Numbered from the stretch's first letter, positions 1 to 8,397 are shown. The stretch: DNA of 64,000 bases from JAVVHE01 sp032249695 (GCA_032249695.1 JAVVHE010000013.1:1-64000); one strand, 5' to 3'. Numbers and translations are program-made. The notes: generated from the sequence alone by a model not told the origin.

Positions 1-607
1 GGCGGCGAGCATAATCCACTAACAATCAACCCGGTCCACTCGACGGGGGCAGGTCGGACGCGGGGACGATCGCAAAGGCCTGCTCTCGCCAAAGAGGGAG
101 CGCCTCGCCGAGAACGGATTCCGGGGGACCGATCAACACAGTCAAATCGATCGTCCGTGCGTTCAACCCCTCGACCATCCGCGAACGGCTGCCTTCAATA
201 AATTCAAGCTCGGTCTCGGGGTGTTGGTAAGAAAACTCCCGGATCGCGTCCCTAAGCTTTCCGTCAGAGAGGGACGTGTAAAGGCCGATTTTAAACCGAC
301 CCGCCGCGCCACGGCCGCTAGCCGCGGCATCAGCCATCGCGAGGTCGAAAATGCGCAACGCTTCCCGTGATCGTGCGAAGAACTCTTGTCCCGCGTTCGT
401 CGGCTCGACGCCTTCGGATGACCGATGAAACAGCGCAACGGTAAGCGTGTCTTCCAGCGATCTCAGACGATGGCTCAGGGACGACTCGCTCATCCCAATC
501 GCCTTTGCCGCGCGGCGAAGACTGCGATGATCTGCGATCAACAATGCCAATCGAACAGACAGGAGGTCCGGACTAATCGGTTTCGTCAGCTTCGTGTCGG
601 ACGCCAT
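1..607 (-). pseudogene. LysR-type regulator, frameshifted and cut by the window edge
   Basis: The N-terminal half is a normal LysR-type regulator: a winged helix-turn-helix at about residues 14-75 (motif SLRRAAKAIGMSESSLSHRL) followed by the first part of the periplasmic-binding-like effector domain. Reading stops at a TGA at 26-28 after 193 residues, whereas the family is about 300 long. Just before the stop there is a run of five G (45-49 on the plus strand); adding one base there lets the frame run open to the window edge and gives a LysR-like VEWTGL continuation. I therefore read it as a one-base deletion or a sequencing error in a homopolymer. Target genes are unknown; no divergent partner is present, since tRNA-Leu lies on the upstream side. 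Confidence 0.6.
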
Positions 608-712
608 TGCGCACCTACAGCCGTCTGCGGCTCCTGTCGGCTGCGCATGGGCAGTACCGAAAGCCAGCTAAGCGTGCCTATCTGAGCAGCACCACCTGAA
701 AGATCAATAAGT

Positions 713-797
713 TGGTGCGGGCGGTCGGGCTCGAACCGACACTCCTCTCGGAACGGGATTTTGAATCCCGCGCGTCTACCAATTTCACCACGCCCGC
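713..797 (-). tRNA. tRNA-Leu(CAA)
   Basis: A complete class II tRNA. The acceptor strand GCGGGCG at 797-791 pairs with CGCCCGC at 723-717, with discriminator A at 716 and an encoded CCA at 715-713. The anticodon loop reads TTCAAAA, giving CAA (leucine, UUG codons), on a stem of CGGGA/TCCCG type. There is a long variable arm and a T-loop GGTTCGAGCCC. It is transcribed alone, between the LysR fragment and the ftsH region. Confidence 0.95.
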
Positions 798-952
798 ATT
801 TTTGGCGCCGACTCTGCGATAGCTGCTGACACCTATATGACACCCAGAGCTATTTCAGCTTCGTCGCGGCGAATTTTCCTACTCTCGTAACCCCTTCAAC
901 TCTAACCACTTTCCGTTCGTCGCAAAACCTGTGGATGGGGTAGACAAACCGC

Positions 953-991
953 TTTTTGAGTCCGCTGCGTCTACCGTTTCGCCACGCCCGC
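953..991 (-). pseudogene. 5' half of a second tRNA-Leu(CAA), truncated at the anticodon loop
   Basis: From 991 down, the minus strand reads a tRNA-Leu acceptor arm (GCGGGCG), a D-arm (GGCGAAACGGTAGACGC) and half of an anticodon arm ending in CTCAAAA. After the loop the sequence no longer pairs with the 5' side of the stem, and no T-arm or acceptor 3' strand follows. It differs from the intact tRNA-Leu at 713-797 in both D-loop and anticodon stem, so it is not a recent copy of it. The rest of 798-1148 shows no gene. Such 5' halves can be left by site-specific recombination at a tRNA gene; this origin is inferred, as no integrase is present. Confidence 0.6.
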
Positions 992-1148
992 GTGGGTCAG
1001 CCGCATCGCCAAGCTTCCGGACCGTGTCACAGTCCAGACGCCGGGCGTACGGCCTACGCCGGCGGGATGCCACGCGGCGGTGATCGCGTCCAGAGGTTTG
1101 GGGCGTCGCTACCGGTGCAGCCGGGCGACACCGGGCGCCCAAACGACA

Positions 1149-1178
1149 ACCGCCGCGGGCGTCGCAACCCGCGGCGGT
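1149..1178 (-). terminator. Rho-independent-type terminator of ftsH
   Basis: A perfect 10-bp stem (CCGCCGCGGG at 1150-1159 against CCCGCGGCGG at 1168-1177) with an 8-nt loop lies 25 bp beyond the ftsH stop codon. On the minus strand it is followed by the T-rich tract TTGTCGTTT. Confidence 0.7.
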
Positions 1179-1202
1179 CTGGTGCCGGTCTTGGCCGCAG
1201 AG

Positions 1203-3158
1203 TCAGGCCGCGGGCTGCGGCGCTGCTCCACCAAGGCCGTCGCCGGGGCGCTTGCGGCCGATCTTGGGGATCGCCGATCCGCCGGTCAATTGCGGCAGCG
1301 CCGGGCGAACCGCTCCGTCGCCGCGATCGATCGTGCCGCCGTCGAGCAACGTCTTGATCTCGTCACCGGTCAGCGTCTCAAACTCCAGCAGCGCCCCGGC
1401 GAGAGCGTGCAGCTTGTCGATATGCGTGCCCAGCACCTCACGGGCGCGGGCGAGGCCACCCTCGACAAGCACTTTGATCTCCTCGTCGATCAGCTGCGCG
1501 GTCTTCTCGGAGACATTCTGCGTCCGCGTCACCGAATGACCCAGAAACACTTCCTCCTGATTCTCGGCATACTGCAGCGGCCCCAACCTCTCGCTCATCC
1601 CCCAGCGCGTGACCATGTCGCGCGCCAGGCTGGTCGCCTGCTGGATGTCGCCGCTCGCGCCGCTGGAGACCTTGTCGTAGCCGAACACCAGCTCCTCGGC
1701 GACGCGGCCACCCATCGCGACCGCGAGATTGGCATACATCTTGTCGCGATGGTAGCTATACTGATCACGCTCCGGCAGCCGCACCACCATGCCCAGCGCA
1801 CGGCCGCGCGGGATGATGGTCGCCTTGTGGATCGGATCGGACGCAGGCTCGAACATGCTGACGAGCGCGTGGCCGGCCTCATGATAGGCGGTCATCTTCT
1901 TCTCGTCTTCGGTCATGGCGAGGGACTTCCACTGAGTCCCCATCATCACCTTGTCCTTAGCGTGCTCGAACTCGGCCATGCCGACCAGCCGCTTGCCCTT
2001 GCGCGCGGCCATCAACGCAGCCTCGTTCACCAGGTTCGCGAGATCGGCGCCCGAGAAGCCCGGCGTGCCGCGCGCGATCACCCGCGGGACGACGTCGTTC
2101 GCCAGCGGCACCTTCTTCATGTGGACGGCGAGGATCTTCTCGCGCCCGTCGATATCGGGCCGCGGCACCACGATCTGGCGGTCGAACCGGCCCGGACGCA
2201 GCAGCGCGGGATCGAGCACATCGGGACGGTTGGTCGCCGCGATGATGATGATGCCCTCGTTCGCGTCGAAGCCATCCATCTCGACAAGCAGCTGATTGAG
2301 CGTCTGCTCGCGCTCGTCATTGCCGCCGCCGAGGCCAGCGCCACGATGGCGGCCGACCGCGTCAATCTCGTCGATGAAGATGATGCACGGCGCGGACTTC
2401 TTCGCCTGTTCGAACATGTCGCGCACGCGGCTCGCGCCGACGCCGACGAACATCTCGACGAAATCCGAGCCAGAGATCGTGAAGAACGGCACGTTCGCCT
2501 CGCCCGCGATGGCGCGCGCGAGCAGCGTCTTGCCGGTGCCGGGCGAGCCCACCAGCAGCGCGCCCTTCGGGATCTTCCCGCCCAGCCGCGCAAAGCGCGA
2601 GGGATCCTTCAGGAAGTCGACAATCTCCTGCAGTTCCTCGCGGGCTTCGTCGATGCCAGCCACATCGTCGAATGTTACGCGGCCCTGCTTCTCGGTCAGC
2701 AGCTTGGCGCGGCTCTTGCCGAAGCCCATCGCGCCGCGACCCGCGCCGTTCTGCATCTGGCGCATGACGAACACCCAAAGGCCGAGGATCACCAGGAACG
2801 GCAGCATCTGAATGAGGATCACCATGATGATCGACTGCTTTTCGGCAGGCTTCGCGGTGAACACCACGCTTTTGGCGCGCAGGCGATCGACGAGTTGCAG
2901 ATCGCCAGGATTGAGCGTGTTGAACTGCGTGCCGTCGGTCAACGCGCCGTTGATCGTCGAGCCGCGGATTTCGACCGCGCTGACCGACCCTTCGTCAACC
3001 TTCTGCAGGAATTTCGAATAGGCGATCGTGTTCGGCGTGCTGCCCTCGGGGCGGCTGAACAGGCTGACCGCCATGACGAGGCCGATCAGGACCACGATCC
3101 ACAGCGCAATCGACTTGCCCCAGGGGGGCGTTGGCTTCTTGGGGTTTGGTTCAGACAC
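1203..3158 (-). CDS. ftsH: ATP-dependent zinc metalloprotease FtsH
   Basis: Membrane-anchored AAA+ protease that extracts and degrades misassembled membrane proteins and some cytosolic regulators. Two membrane segments flank a periplasmic loop (about residues 18-34 and 109-132). The AAA domain carries Walker A GSPGTGKT (about 204-211), Walker B IIFIDEID and the second region of homology, and the protease domain carries the zinc motif HEAGH (about 426-430). I chose the GTG at 3158, which gives 651 residues starting VSEPNPKKP and a short cytosolic N-terminus as in homologues; the frame stays open 116 codons further upstream but that part is not FtsH-like. A GGAG lies 12 nt upstream. It is monocistronic here, ending at a strong hairpin. 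Confidence 0.95.
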   Translation of the reverse strand: MSEPNPKKPTPPWGKSIALWIVVLIGLVMAVSLFSRPEGSTPNTIAYSKFLQKVDEGSVSAVEIRGSTINGALTDGTQFNTLNPGDLQLVDRLRAKSVVFTAKPAEKQSIIMVILIQMLPFLVILGLWVFVMRQMQNGAGRGAMGFGKSRAKLLTEKQGRVTFDDVAGIDEAREELQEIVDFLKDPSRFARLGGKIPKGALLVGSPGTGKTLLARAIAGEANVPFFTISGSDFVEMFVGVGASRVRDMFEQAKKSAPCIIFIDEIDAVGRHRGAGLGGGNDEREQTLNQLLVEMDGFDANEGIIIIAATNRPDVLDPALLRPGRFDRQIVVPRPDIDGREKILAVHMKKVPLANDVVPRVIARGTPGFSGADLANLVNEAALMAARKGKRLVGMAEFEHAKDKVMMGTQWKSLAMTEDEKKMTAYHEAGHALVSMFEPASDPIHKATIIPRGRALGMVVRLPERDQYSYHRDKMYANLAVAMGGRVAEELVFGYDKVSSGASGDIQQATSLARDMVTRWGMSERLGPLQYAENQEEVFLGHSVTRTQNVSEKTAQLIDEEIKVLVEGGLARAREVLGTHIDKLHALAGALLEFETLTGDEIKTLLDGGTIDRGDGAVRPALPQLTGGSAIPKIGRKRPGDGLGGAAPQPAA

Positions 3159-3341
3159 GGTGTTCGAGCACTCCGCACAGGCAAACGTCTTGTCGCTGGA
3201 GGTGGGGACCATGCGCTCCGGCGCAAGCCGAGTCCAGCCAAGGTGCGGCAACCGGGCTCCGACCGCGGCGGCCCGCGCGCGGGATCGTCCAGCCGCCCGG
3301 CACTGTGGCACGGCCGCGGGCCCGGTGGCCGTCCGCCGGGG

Positions 3342-3503
3342 ATCGTCAGCGATCGGGTCGACGATCTCGATGCCGTGGAGACAGCATTGCGGGCCAAGGG
3401 TGCACGCTTCGCGCACGGCATCGTCCAACCCACCGGGAATCCGCTGCGCAGTTCCGCGGTGTCCGATGCCGAAGGGACCCCCACGCAGTTCTTCGGCCGC
3501 TGA
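3342..3503 (+). pseudogene. C-terminal remnant of a VOC (glyoxalase-like) protein
   Basis: In this frame, about 53 residues ending in TPTQFFGR at the TGA 3501-3503 match the second half of a vicinal-oxygen-chelate protein: a VDDLDAVETALRAKGARF helix, then a strand, then an AVSDAEGTPTQFF strand where the family has DPDGNxxQ. Nothing in any frame of 3159-3341 supplies the N-terminal half, and there is no suitable start codon or ribosome site. I read it as a 5'-truncated relic between ftsH and the SH3 gene. The identification rests on pattern recognition of the family's C-terminal signature. Confidence 0.5.
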
Positions 3504-3541
3504 CATGGCGGCCGTGGGCCTCGAATGCTAAGCCGGCGCGC

Positions 3542-4036
3542 ATGCTAAGGCTTTCGCTTGCGTTGCTGCTGATCTCGACAATGCCTGCCGTGGCTGCCGA
3601 GTGCCGCCCCGGCGAGGCGCCGCCGCCCGCGCCGGTGCCGCGCTTCGCTTCGCTGAAGAAGGGCGAAGTCAACATGCGCACCGGCCCGGGCGAGCAATAT
3701 CCGGTCAGCTGGACCTACAAGCGCCGGGGGCTGCCGGTAGAGATCATCAAGGAATATTGCATTTGGCGGCAGGTGCGCGATCCCGATGGCGAAACCGGCT
3801 GGGTCAACAAGAACCTGCTGACGGGCGAGCGCACCGCCTACGTCACGCGCAGCGTGCGCGCCTTGCGCGAGCGGGCGGACGTCAACGCCAAGGTCGTCTG
3901 GCGCGTGGAGCCGGGCGTCACGGGCCGCCTGCTCTTCTGCGCGCGCGCCTGGTGCCGCATGAGCGTCGACGGCAAAAGCGGCTATATCCTCCGCCAGGAG
4001 ATCTGGGGCGTATATCCGACCGAGGTGGTAGGGTGA
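3542..4036 (+). CDS. Secreted SH3-domain protein
   Basis: A 164-residue protein with an N-terminal signal peptide (MLRLSLALLLISTMPAVAA, cleavage after VAA). It then has two bacterial SH3 (SH3_3/DUF1058-like) segments: one at about residues 38-92 with VNMRTGPGEQYPVSW and GETGWVNKNLL, the second at about 98-155 with VRALRERADVNAKVVWRVEPG and YILRQEIWGVYP. Such domains usually bind peptidoglycan or protein partners in the periplasm. Transcription is away from ftsH. The exact role is unknown; the family is widespread in alphaproteobacteria as a conserved periplasmic protein. Confidence 0.85.
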   Translation: MLRLSLALLLISTMPAVAAECRPGEAPPPAPVPRFASLKKGEVNMRTGPGEQYPVSWTYKRRGLPVEIIKEYCIWRQVRDPDGETGWVNKNLLTGERTAYVTRSVRALRERADVNAKVVWRVEPGVTGRLLFCARAWCRMSVDGKSGYILRQEIWGVYPTEVVG

Positions 4037-4334
4037 GCGTTCTCTGACCTCTGGTGCTGCGGTCGCCACGGGGTTTACTGGCTTCCGGAGCTATAGACGG
4101 CGTGCAATAGCCACAGCCTGGTTCTGCTTTCAGCGTCGCTACGATTTGGCTGGCGGATCAGATTTGCCTTTCGACAGCTGAACGCCGCCGCCGTCGTTTC
4201 GGGCGGCCCACTCGAGCCAGCGTGGCCGGCTCCAACGGCTGCAAGTTGCTGATGCTCGGGCTGTCACGGCCGCCGAAATCGCTCCCGAACTAGGGGTAGG
4301 CTTCCCGGATCACGGTGCGAGCAGCGCGCGAGCG
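4037..4334. other. Intergenic stretch without a recognisable gene
   Basis: The interval lies between two convergent genes. I see no open frame with coding character, no tRNA and no strong hairpin. Confidence 0.5.
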
Positions 4335-5096
4335 TCACGATTGTCCCCCACCGCACCCGCAACAGCCCGGATCCTTCCGCAGCCGCACGACACGCGATCT
4401 CGAACCCAGCGCATCCCAAAGCAGCAGCTGGCCCGCGGGATCGCCGCCGAACGGCACCAGCGCGCGGATCACCTCCAACGCCTGCGCGGCGCCCATCAGG
4501 CCTGCCAGCGCGCCGATGACGCCAGCGTCGGCGCAGCTGCGCGCGGCGGCGGCGGGATCGGCTCCGACGAGGCAACGGTAGCAGGGCTTGTCGGCCTCCC
4601 ACCCGCGGAAGATGCCGAGCTGGCCATCAAACGGCCCCAGCGCCGCCGAGACCAGCGACACGTGCGCGGCGAGCGCGGCGTCGGCGACGGCGAGGCGGCA
4701 GGCGAAATTATCCGATCCGTCGGCGACCACCTCGCACCCGGCGATCAGCGCCGCGGCATTGCCAGCCGTCACCCGCACCGCGACGGGCTCGATGCACACG
4801 TCGGGGTTCAGCGCGTGAAGCCGCTCGGCCGCGGCCTCGACCTTCAGGCGCCCGACATCGGCGGTGAGGTAGAGCGTCTGGCGCTGCAGGTTCGACAGGC
4901 TGACCACGTCGTCGTCGATCAGCCGGATGCGCCCGACGCCGGCCGCCGCCAGATAGGGCAGCAGACCCGCCCCCAACCCGCCCGCGCCGACGACCGCGAC
5001 CCGCGCTGACAACAGCCGCCGCTGCCCCGCGCCGCCGATTTCGGGCAGCACGATGTGGCGCGCGTAGCGTTCGAGTTGGGAGTCGGAGAGGGTCAG
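4335..5096 (-). CDS. ThiF/MoeB/HesA-family adenylyltransferase
   Basis: E1-like enzyme that adenylates the C-terminal Gly-Gly of a sulfur-carrier protein (MoaD or ThiS type) in molybdopterin or thiamine synthesis. It shows the nucleotide-binding VAVVGAGGLG, the DDDVVSLSNLQRQ segment that contacts ATP, a DGSDNF motif, and two zinc-binding cysteine pairs (CYRC near the middle and CCGC at the C-terminus). Homologues begin LSDxQLERYARHIVLPEIGG; here that segment is present but has no ATG, GTG or TTG before it. I extended to a CTG at 5096 whose bases overlap the preceding TGA (CTGA); the only standard start is an internal GTG at 5051, which would cut off a conserved helix. It is the last gene of a dut-led run. 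MoeB versus ThiF cannot be decided from the sequence. Confidence 0.8.
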   Translation of the reverse strand: MTLSDSQLERYARHIVLPEIGGAGQRRLLSARVAVVGAGGLGAGLLPYLAAAGVGRIRLIDDDVVSLSNLQRQTLYLTADVGRLKVEAAAERLHALNPDVCIEPVAVRVTAGNAAALIAGCEVVADGSDNFACRLAVADAALAAHVSLVSAALGPFDGQLGIFRGWEADKPCYRCLVGADPAAAARSCADAGVIGALAGLMGAAQALEVIRALVPFGGDPAGQLLLWDALGSRSRVVRLRKDPGCCGCGGGQS

Positions 5097-5182
5097 AACC
5101 GTTCCGGAACAGGAGTGGTCGCCAAAGCCCGAAGGTCCTCGATCGCGTGCTCGGGATCAGCTCTTCCTGCCGGCCCAGCCAT
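5093..5182 (-). CDS. Possible 29-codon ORF between dut and the adenylyltransferase
   Basis: ATG at 5182 is preceded by GGAGG ten bases upstream and ends at TGA 5095-5093, which overlaps the probable CTG start of the next gene. The peptide begins MAGPAGRADPEHAIEDL and has no recognisable domain. About 60 percent of its third positions are G or C, below the neighbouring genes, so coding status is doubtful. It could act as a leader whose translation is coupled to the downstream gene. Confidence 0.25.
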   Translation of the reverse strand: MAGPAGRADPEHAIEDLRALATTPVPERF

Positions 5183-5241
5183 CGGGATCAGCCTCCGCTC
5201 CAGCAGGGCCCAAGCGTGCGCGTCGCCATCACGGGGCTATA

Positions 5242-5706
5242 TCACGCCACGCCCGTCGATCCGAAACCCCCGCTGCCGCGGGTTGTCGTGCCGGAGAACG
5301 TTTCGACCAGCGCGAATTCCGGCCGCAGCACCGGCAGGAATACCAGCTGCGCGATGCGGTCGCCGGGGTTGATCGTGAACGCCTCGGCGCCGGGGCGAAG
5401 CCAGACGGAGACCATGATTTCTCCGTGATAATCCGCGTCGATGGTGCCGACCGCCTGGCCCAACACCACGCCGTTCCGATGCCCCAGACCGCTGCGCGCG
5501 AGCACAAAGGCGACCATGTGTTCGGAGGGCATTGCGACCGCCAGCCCGCTCGGCACCAAGACCGCCGGGCCGCCGGGCGCCAGCGCCAGCGGCTCTGGAA
5601 CGCAGGCGCGCAGGTCGATGCCGGCCGCCCAATCGCTCTGATAGGCTGGCAGGCCCCAGCCGTGCAGACGCTCGTCGAGCACCCGCACTTCGACCCGGAC
5701 GCTCAC
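5242..5706 (-). CDS. dut: Deoxyuridine 5'-triphosphate nucleotidohydrolase
   Basis: Hydrolyses dUTP to dUMP and pyrophosphate, keeping uracil out of DNA and supplying dTMP synthesis. The 154 residues match the trimeric dUTPase: SDWAAGIDLRA (motif 1), ARSGLGHRNGVVLGQAVGTIDADYHGEI (motifs 2 and 3, given here only in part: RSGL, GTIDADY), GDRIAQLVF (motif 4) and the C-terminal arm RGSGGFGSTG (motif 5), which closes over the substrate. The GTG start at 5706 overlaps the stop of the upstream GST gene as GTGA, so translation is probably coupled. Often in sphingomonads dut follows coaBC; that gene is not here. Confidence 0.93.
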   Translation of the reverse strand: MSVRVEVRVLDERLHGWGLPAYQSDWAAGIDLRACVPEPLALAPGGPAVLVPSGLAVAMPSEHMVAFVLARSGLGHRNGVVLGQAVGTIDADYHGEIMVSVWLRPGAEAFTINPGDRIAQLVFLPVLRPEFALVETFSGTTTRGSGGFGSTGVA

Positions 5707-6359
5707 GCCAGCAACTTGGCGGCTGCCCTGGAGCGCTCCTCGTCGGTCGCCTCGCGGCGGCCGGGGATCGCGCGGCCGCGCTGCACCGCCGGGCGCGCGC
5801 GCACCGCCTCGATCCAGCGCTCGAGGTTGTCCAAGCCAGTCACGTCGACGCCCGACCATGTGTGCGTGTGCACCCAGCTCCAGTTGGCGATGTCGGCAAG
5901 CGAGTAGTCGTCTGCCAGCCACTCGTTCTCGCCAAGACGCCGGTCAAGCACTCCAAACAAGCGACGGCATTCGCGCTGATAACGATCAATCGCTGGCTGG
6001 ATCTTTTCGGTAAAATAGCGGAAGAATACGTTCGCCTGCCCCATCATCGGCCCCACGCCGCCCATCTGGAACATCAGCCAGCTCATCACCCGCGCTTTCT
6101 TAGCTGCGTCAGCAGGCAGCAGCGGCGAGCCGACCTTTTCGGCCAGATACACCATGATGGCGCCGCTTTCGAACACCGCGATATCGCCATCGGTCAGCGC
6201 GGGGATGCGCCCGTTGGGGTTGATCGCCAAAAACCACGGCTCCTTCTGCTCATTCGTCGTGAGGTCGAGCGTGCGGAGCTCGTAGGGCAGCCCGATCTCC
6301 TCAAGCGTGATCGAAGCCTTCCAGCCGTTCGGCGTGTCTGCGGTATAGAGCGTGATCAT
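5703..6359 (-). CDS. Glutathione S-transferase, YfcG/YghU-like
   Basis: A 218-residue cytosolic GST. The thioredoxin-fold half begins MITLYTADTPNGWKASITLE and has NPNGRIPAL with the cis-proline and ESGAIMVYLAEK, which holds the glutathione gamma-glutamyl group. The helical half includes GGVGPMMGQANVFFRY and YSLADIANWSWV. The TPNGWK active-site segment and MMGQ helix are typical of the nu-class proteins that act as disulfide-bond reductases with two glutathiones. It lies 11 bp after the MFS gene and overlaps dut by 4 bp, so the three are probably co-transcribed. Confidence 0.9.
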   Translation of the reverse strand: MITLYTADTPNGWKASITLEEIGLPYELRTLDLTTNEQKEPWFLAINPNGRIPALTDGDIAVFESGAIMVYLAEKVGSPLLPADAAKKARVMSWLMFQMGGVGPMMGQANVFFRYFTEKIQPAIDRYQRECRRLFGVLDRRLGENEWLADDYSLADIANWSWVHTHTWSGVDVTGLDNLERWIEAVRARPAVQRGRAIPGRREATDEERSRAAAKLLA

Positions 6360-6370
6360 GACGTGCGCGG

Positions 6371-7714
6371 TTACGCGCGAGCCGACGAAACGTCCACGCC
6401 CGACACCGCCAGCCGCCGATTGAGCGCCGAATAGACAAACAGGGCAGCAAGGACGAGCGCCGACATGACAAACGGCAGATGCGGGTCGATCTCGTAGAGG
6501 CCGATGCCGATCGCGGGCGCCAGAATGAACGCGCCGCCGTTCGCGGCGGTGACCGCGCCCGCGACCGCGCCCTGCTCCCAGGGCCGCACCGCCAGCGAAC
6601 AGCCCGCAGCAAATCCCGGCCTCGTGCAACCGAAGCCGGCGTTCGCCAGCGCGAATGCCACGACGATCGCGTGGTAGTCCTGCGCCAGCGCCACGCCCGC
6701 CAGCCCCAGCGCCGAGGCGAGCGCCCCCCAACGCAGCAGCGCACTGGGCTTCAGGTGGAAGGTCTGGATCAGGCCCCATTGAACCAGCAGCGCAGCGACC
6801 GCTCCGGCCATGAGTGCGATGCCGATGAAGCGCTGCGCAGGCTCGGGCGCCATGTGCAATCGGTCAATCACGAGGAAGCCCAGCGTCTGGCTCGCCGCGG
6901 CCTGAGCGTTGGCGGAGAGCGCTCCGAAGATGATGAACGGCTTCACCCGCGGATCGCGCCAGTTGAGGCGGCCGCGCCCCTCGGCCGCAGCCACCGCCGT
7001 CGCTCCGGTCGGTGCGCCGCCGACGCTGGGCTGGCTAGCGGGCGCGCCGGTGGCGGCCAGATCGTCGATCATCCCGTGGTCGCTCGGCAGGCGCGCGCGG
7101 ACGAGAATCAGCACGATGAGGCCGACGGCTGCGAACACGAGCAGCGGTCCGCTAAGCCCCAGGAGCGGCAGCACGAAGAACGGCGCCAGCGCCGGGCCGA
7201 TGATCGTTCCCAGACCGAACGCCGAGTTGAGCTTGGCGAGCGCGTCGGTGCGGTTGACGCGCGAGGTGCGCGCGGCGACGTAGGCCTGCGCGCTTGGCAT
7301 CGTCGCCGATCCGAACAGCCCGAACACCGCGCGCGCCAGCGCCAGCGCTGCGATGAACGCAGCCGTGGGAATCATCCCGCGCAGCCCGACGAGCATGATG
7401 ACGGCGCCGAGCGCGGTCGCGACCGTGAAGCCGATCAGCCCGGTCAGCAGAATGTGCTTGCGCCCTTCGCGGTCCGAGCGGCGCGCCCAGTAGGGGGCGC
7501 TGAAAGTCCAGACGAGCGCCGACAGCGAGAAGAACAGCGCCACCGAGATGTCGCGCAGATGCAGCTGACGGCCGAGCGCGGGGAGCACCGACTGCAGCGC
7601 GGTGTTTCCGGCGGCGATCACCAGCAGCACCAGAAAGATCAGGCCGAAGCCGGGTGCGCCGCCGGTGGGAGCTTCGGTTTGCGGCGGCGGGCTGGCGGGG
7701 TTAGGCGACTGCAT
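6371..7714 (-). CDS. MFS transporter
   Basis: Proton-coupled multidrug or metabolite transporter of the major facilitator superfamily. About twelve hydrophobic segments are visible, with a Pro-rich cytosolic N-terminus, the loop 2-3 signature APYWARRSDREGRKHILL (usual form GxLaDRxGRkp), and a charged central loop around residues 215-245. The ATG at 7714 is preceded directly by an in-frame GTG (7717), so the start could be one codon longer. The substrate cannot be read from sequence. The gene is divergent from a GST with only 26 bp between the start codons and is followed by another GST. Confidence 0.88.
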   Translation of the reverse strand: MQSPNPASPPPQTEAPTGGAPGFGLIFLVLLVIAAGNTALQSVLPALGRQLHLRDISVALFFSLSALVWTFSAPYWARRSDREGRKHILLTGLIGFTVATALGAVIMLVGLRGMIPTAAFIAALALARAVFGLFGSATMPSAQAYVAARTSRVNRTDALAKLNSAFGLGTIIGPALAPFFVLPLLGLSGPLLVFAAVGLIVLILVRARLPSDHGMIDDLAATGAPASQPSVGGAPTGATAVAAAEGRGRLNWRDPRVKPFIIFGALSANAQAAASQTLGFLVIDRLHMAPEPAQRFIGIALMAGAVAALLVQWGLIQTFHLKPSALLRWGALASALGLAGVALAQDYHAIVVAFALANAGFGCTRPGFAAGCSLAVRPWEQGAVAGAVTAANGGAFILAPAIGIGLYEIDPHLPFVMSALVLAALFVYSALNRRLAVSGVDVSSARA

Positions 7715-7740
7715 CACTCGTCTGAACGGAGACGGACCCC

Positions 7741-8397
7741 ATGCGGTTCTATGACGGTCTTGGCCCCAATCCGCTAGCCGTGCGGCTGGCGCTGGCCGAA
7801 AAGGGCGTGACGCTCGATACCGCCTTCGTCGACATGGTGGCGAAGGAGAACCGCACGCCCGAATTCTACGCCAAGGTGCCGACCGGCACGCTGCCCGCGC
7901 TGGAGTTCGAGGACGGCTTCGTCCTGTCCGAGATCACCGCGATCGCCGAGTGGCTGGACGAAGCGCATCCCGAGCCTGCGCTGATCGGCGCCACGGTCCG
8001 CGAGCGCGCCGAGACGCGCATGTGGGCGCGCCGGCTGGACCTGGAAATCTGCATGCCGCTGGGCATCGGCTTCCAAGCTGGCCGAGCGCGACAGTTCTTC
8101 GTGGGCCGCAAGACGCTCCCCTGCGAGCAGGCGGCGGAGGACTTCCTGAAGATCGGCTGCGAGCGGCTGGCGTGGCTGGAAGGAACGATGGCGGGGCGCG
8201 ACTGGGTGTGCGGCGCGCGCTTCAGCTGGGCAGACCTGCCGCTGTTCAGCTTCCTGGAGTTTTTCGGGCGGCGCGGCAAGCAGGAGGAGCTTTACCCCCA
8301 CGGCGCCTGGCTCGATGGCTGGCGCGAGCGAGTGCGGACGCGCCCGGCGATCGCTGCGGCACTGGCGGCGCCGCAGCCTGCCGCGCAAGCGGCCTAG
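7741..8397 (+). CDS. Glutathione S-transferase
   Basis: A 218-residue GST starting MRFYDGLGPNPLAVRLALAE. It has the thioredoxin-like glutathione site (VPTGTLPALEFEDG with cis-Pro, and LSEITAIAEWLDE) and a C-terminal helical domain with the FSWADLPLFSFLEF signature that packs the fold. GGAG lies nine bases before the ATG. Its TAG stop shares the bases CTAG with the stop of the convergent coxM-like gene. The closest functional class cannot be named; a role in detoxification is inferred. Confidence 0.88.
   Translation: MRFYDGLGPNPLAVRLALAEKGVTLDTAFVDMVAKENRTPEFYAKVPTGTLPALEFEDGFVLSEITAIAEWLDEAHPEPALIGATVRERAETRMWARRLDLEICMPLGIGFQAGRARQFFVGRKTLPCEQAAEDFLKIGCERLAWLEGTMAGRDWVCGARFSWADLPLFSFLEFFGRRGKQEELYPHGAWLDGWRERVRTRPAIAAALAAPQPAAQAA

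Noticed and set aside
1080..3503. 807-codon open frame on the plus strand opposite ftsH
   Set aside because: It is the antisense of ftsH, kept open by high GC; only its last 53 codons (VOC relic) show homology.
6479..7777. 432-codon plus-strand frame opposite the MFS gene
   Set aside because: Highly charged, Arg/Gln/Glu-rich translation typical of antisense of a membrane protein.
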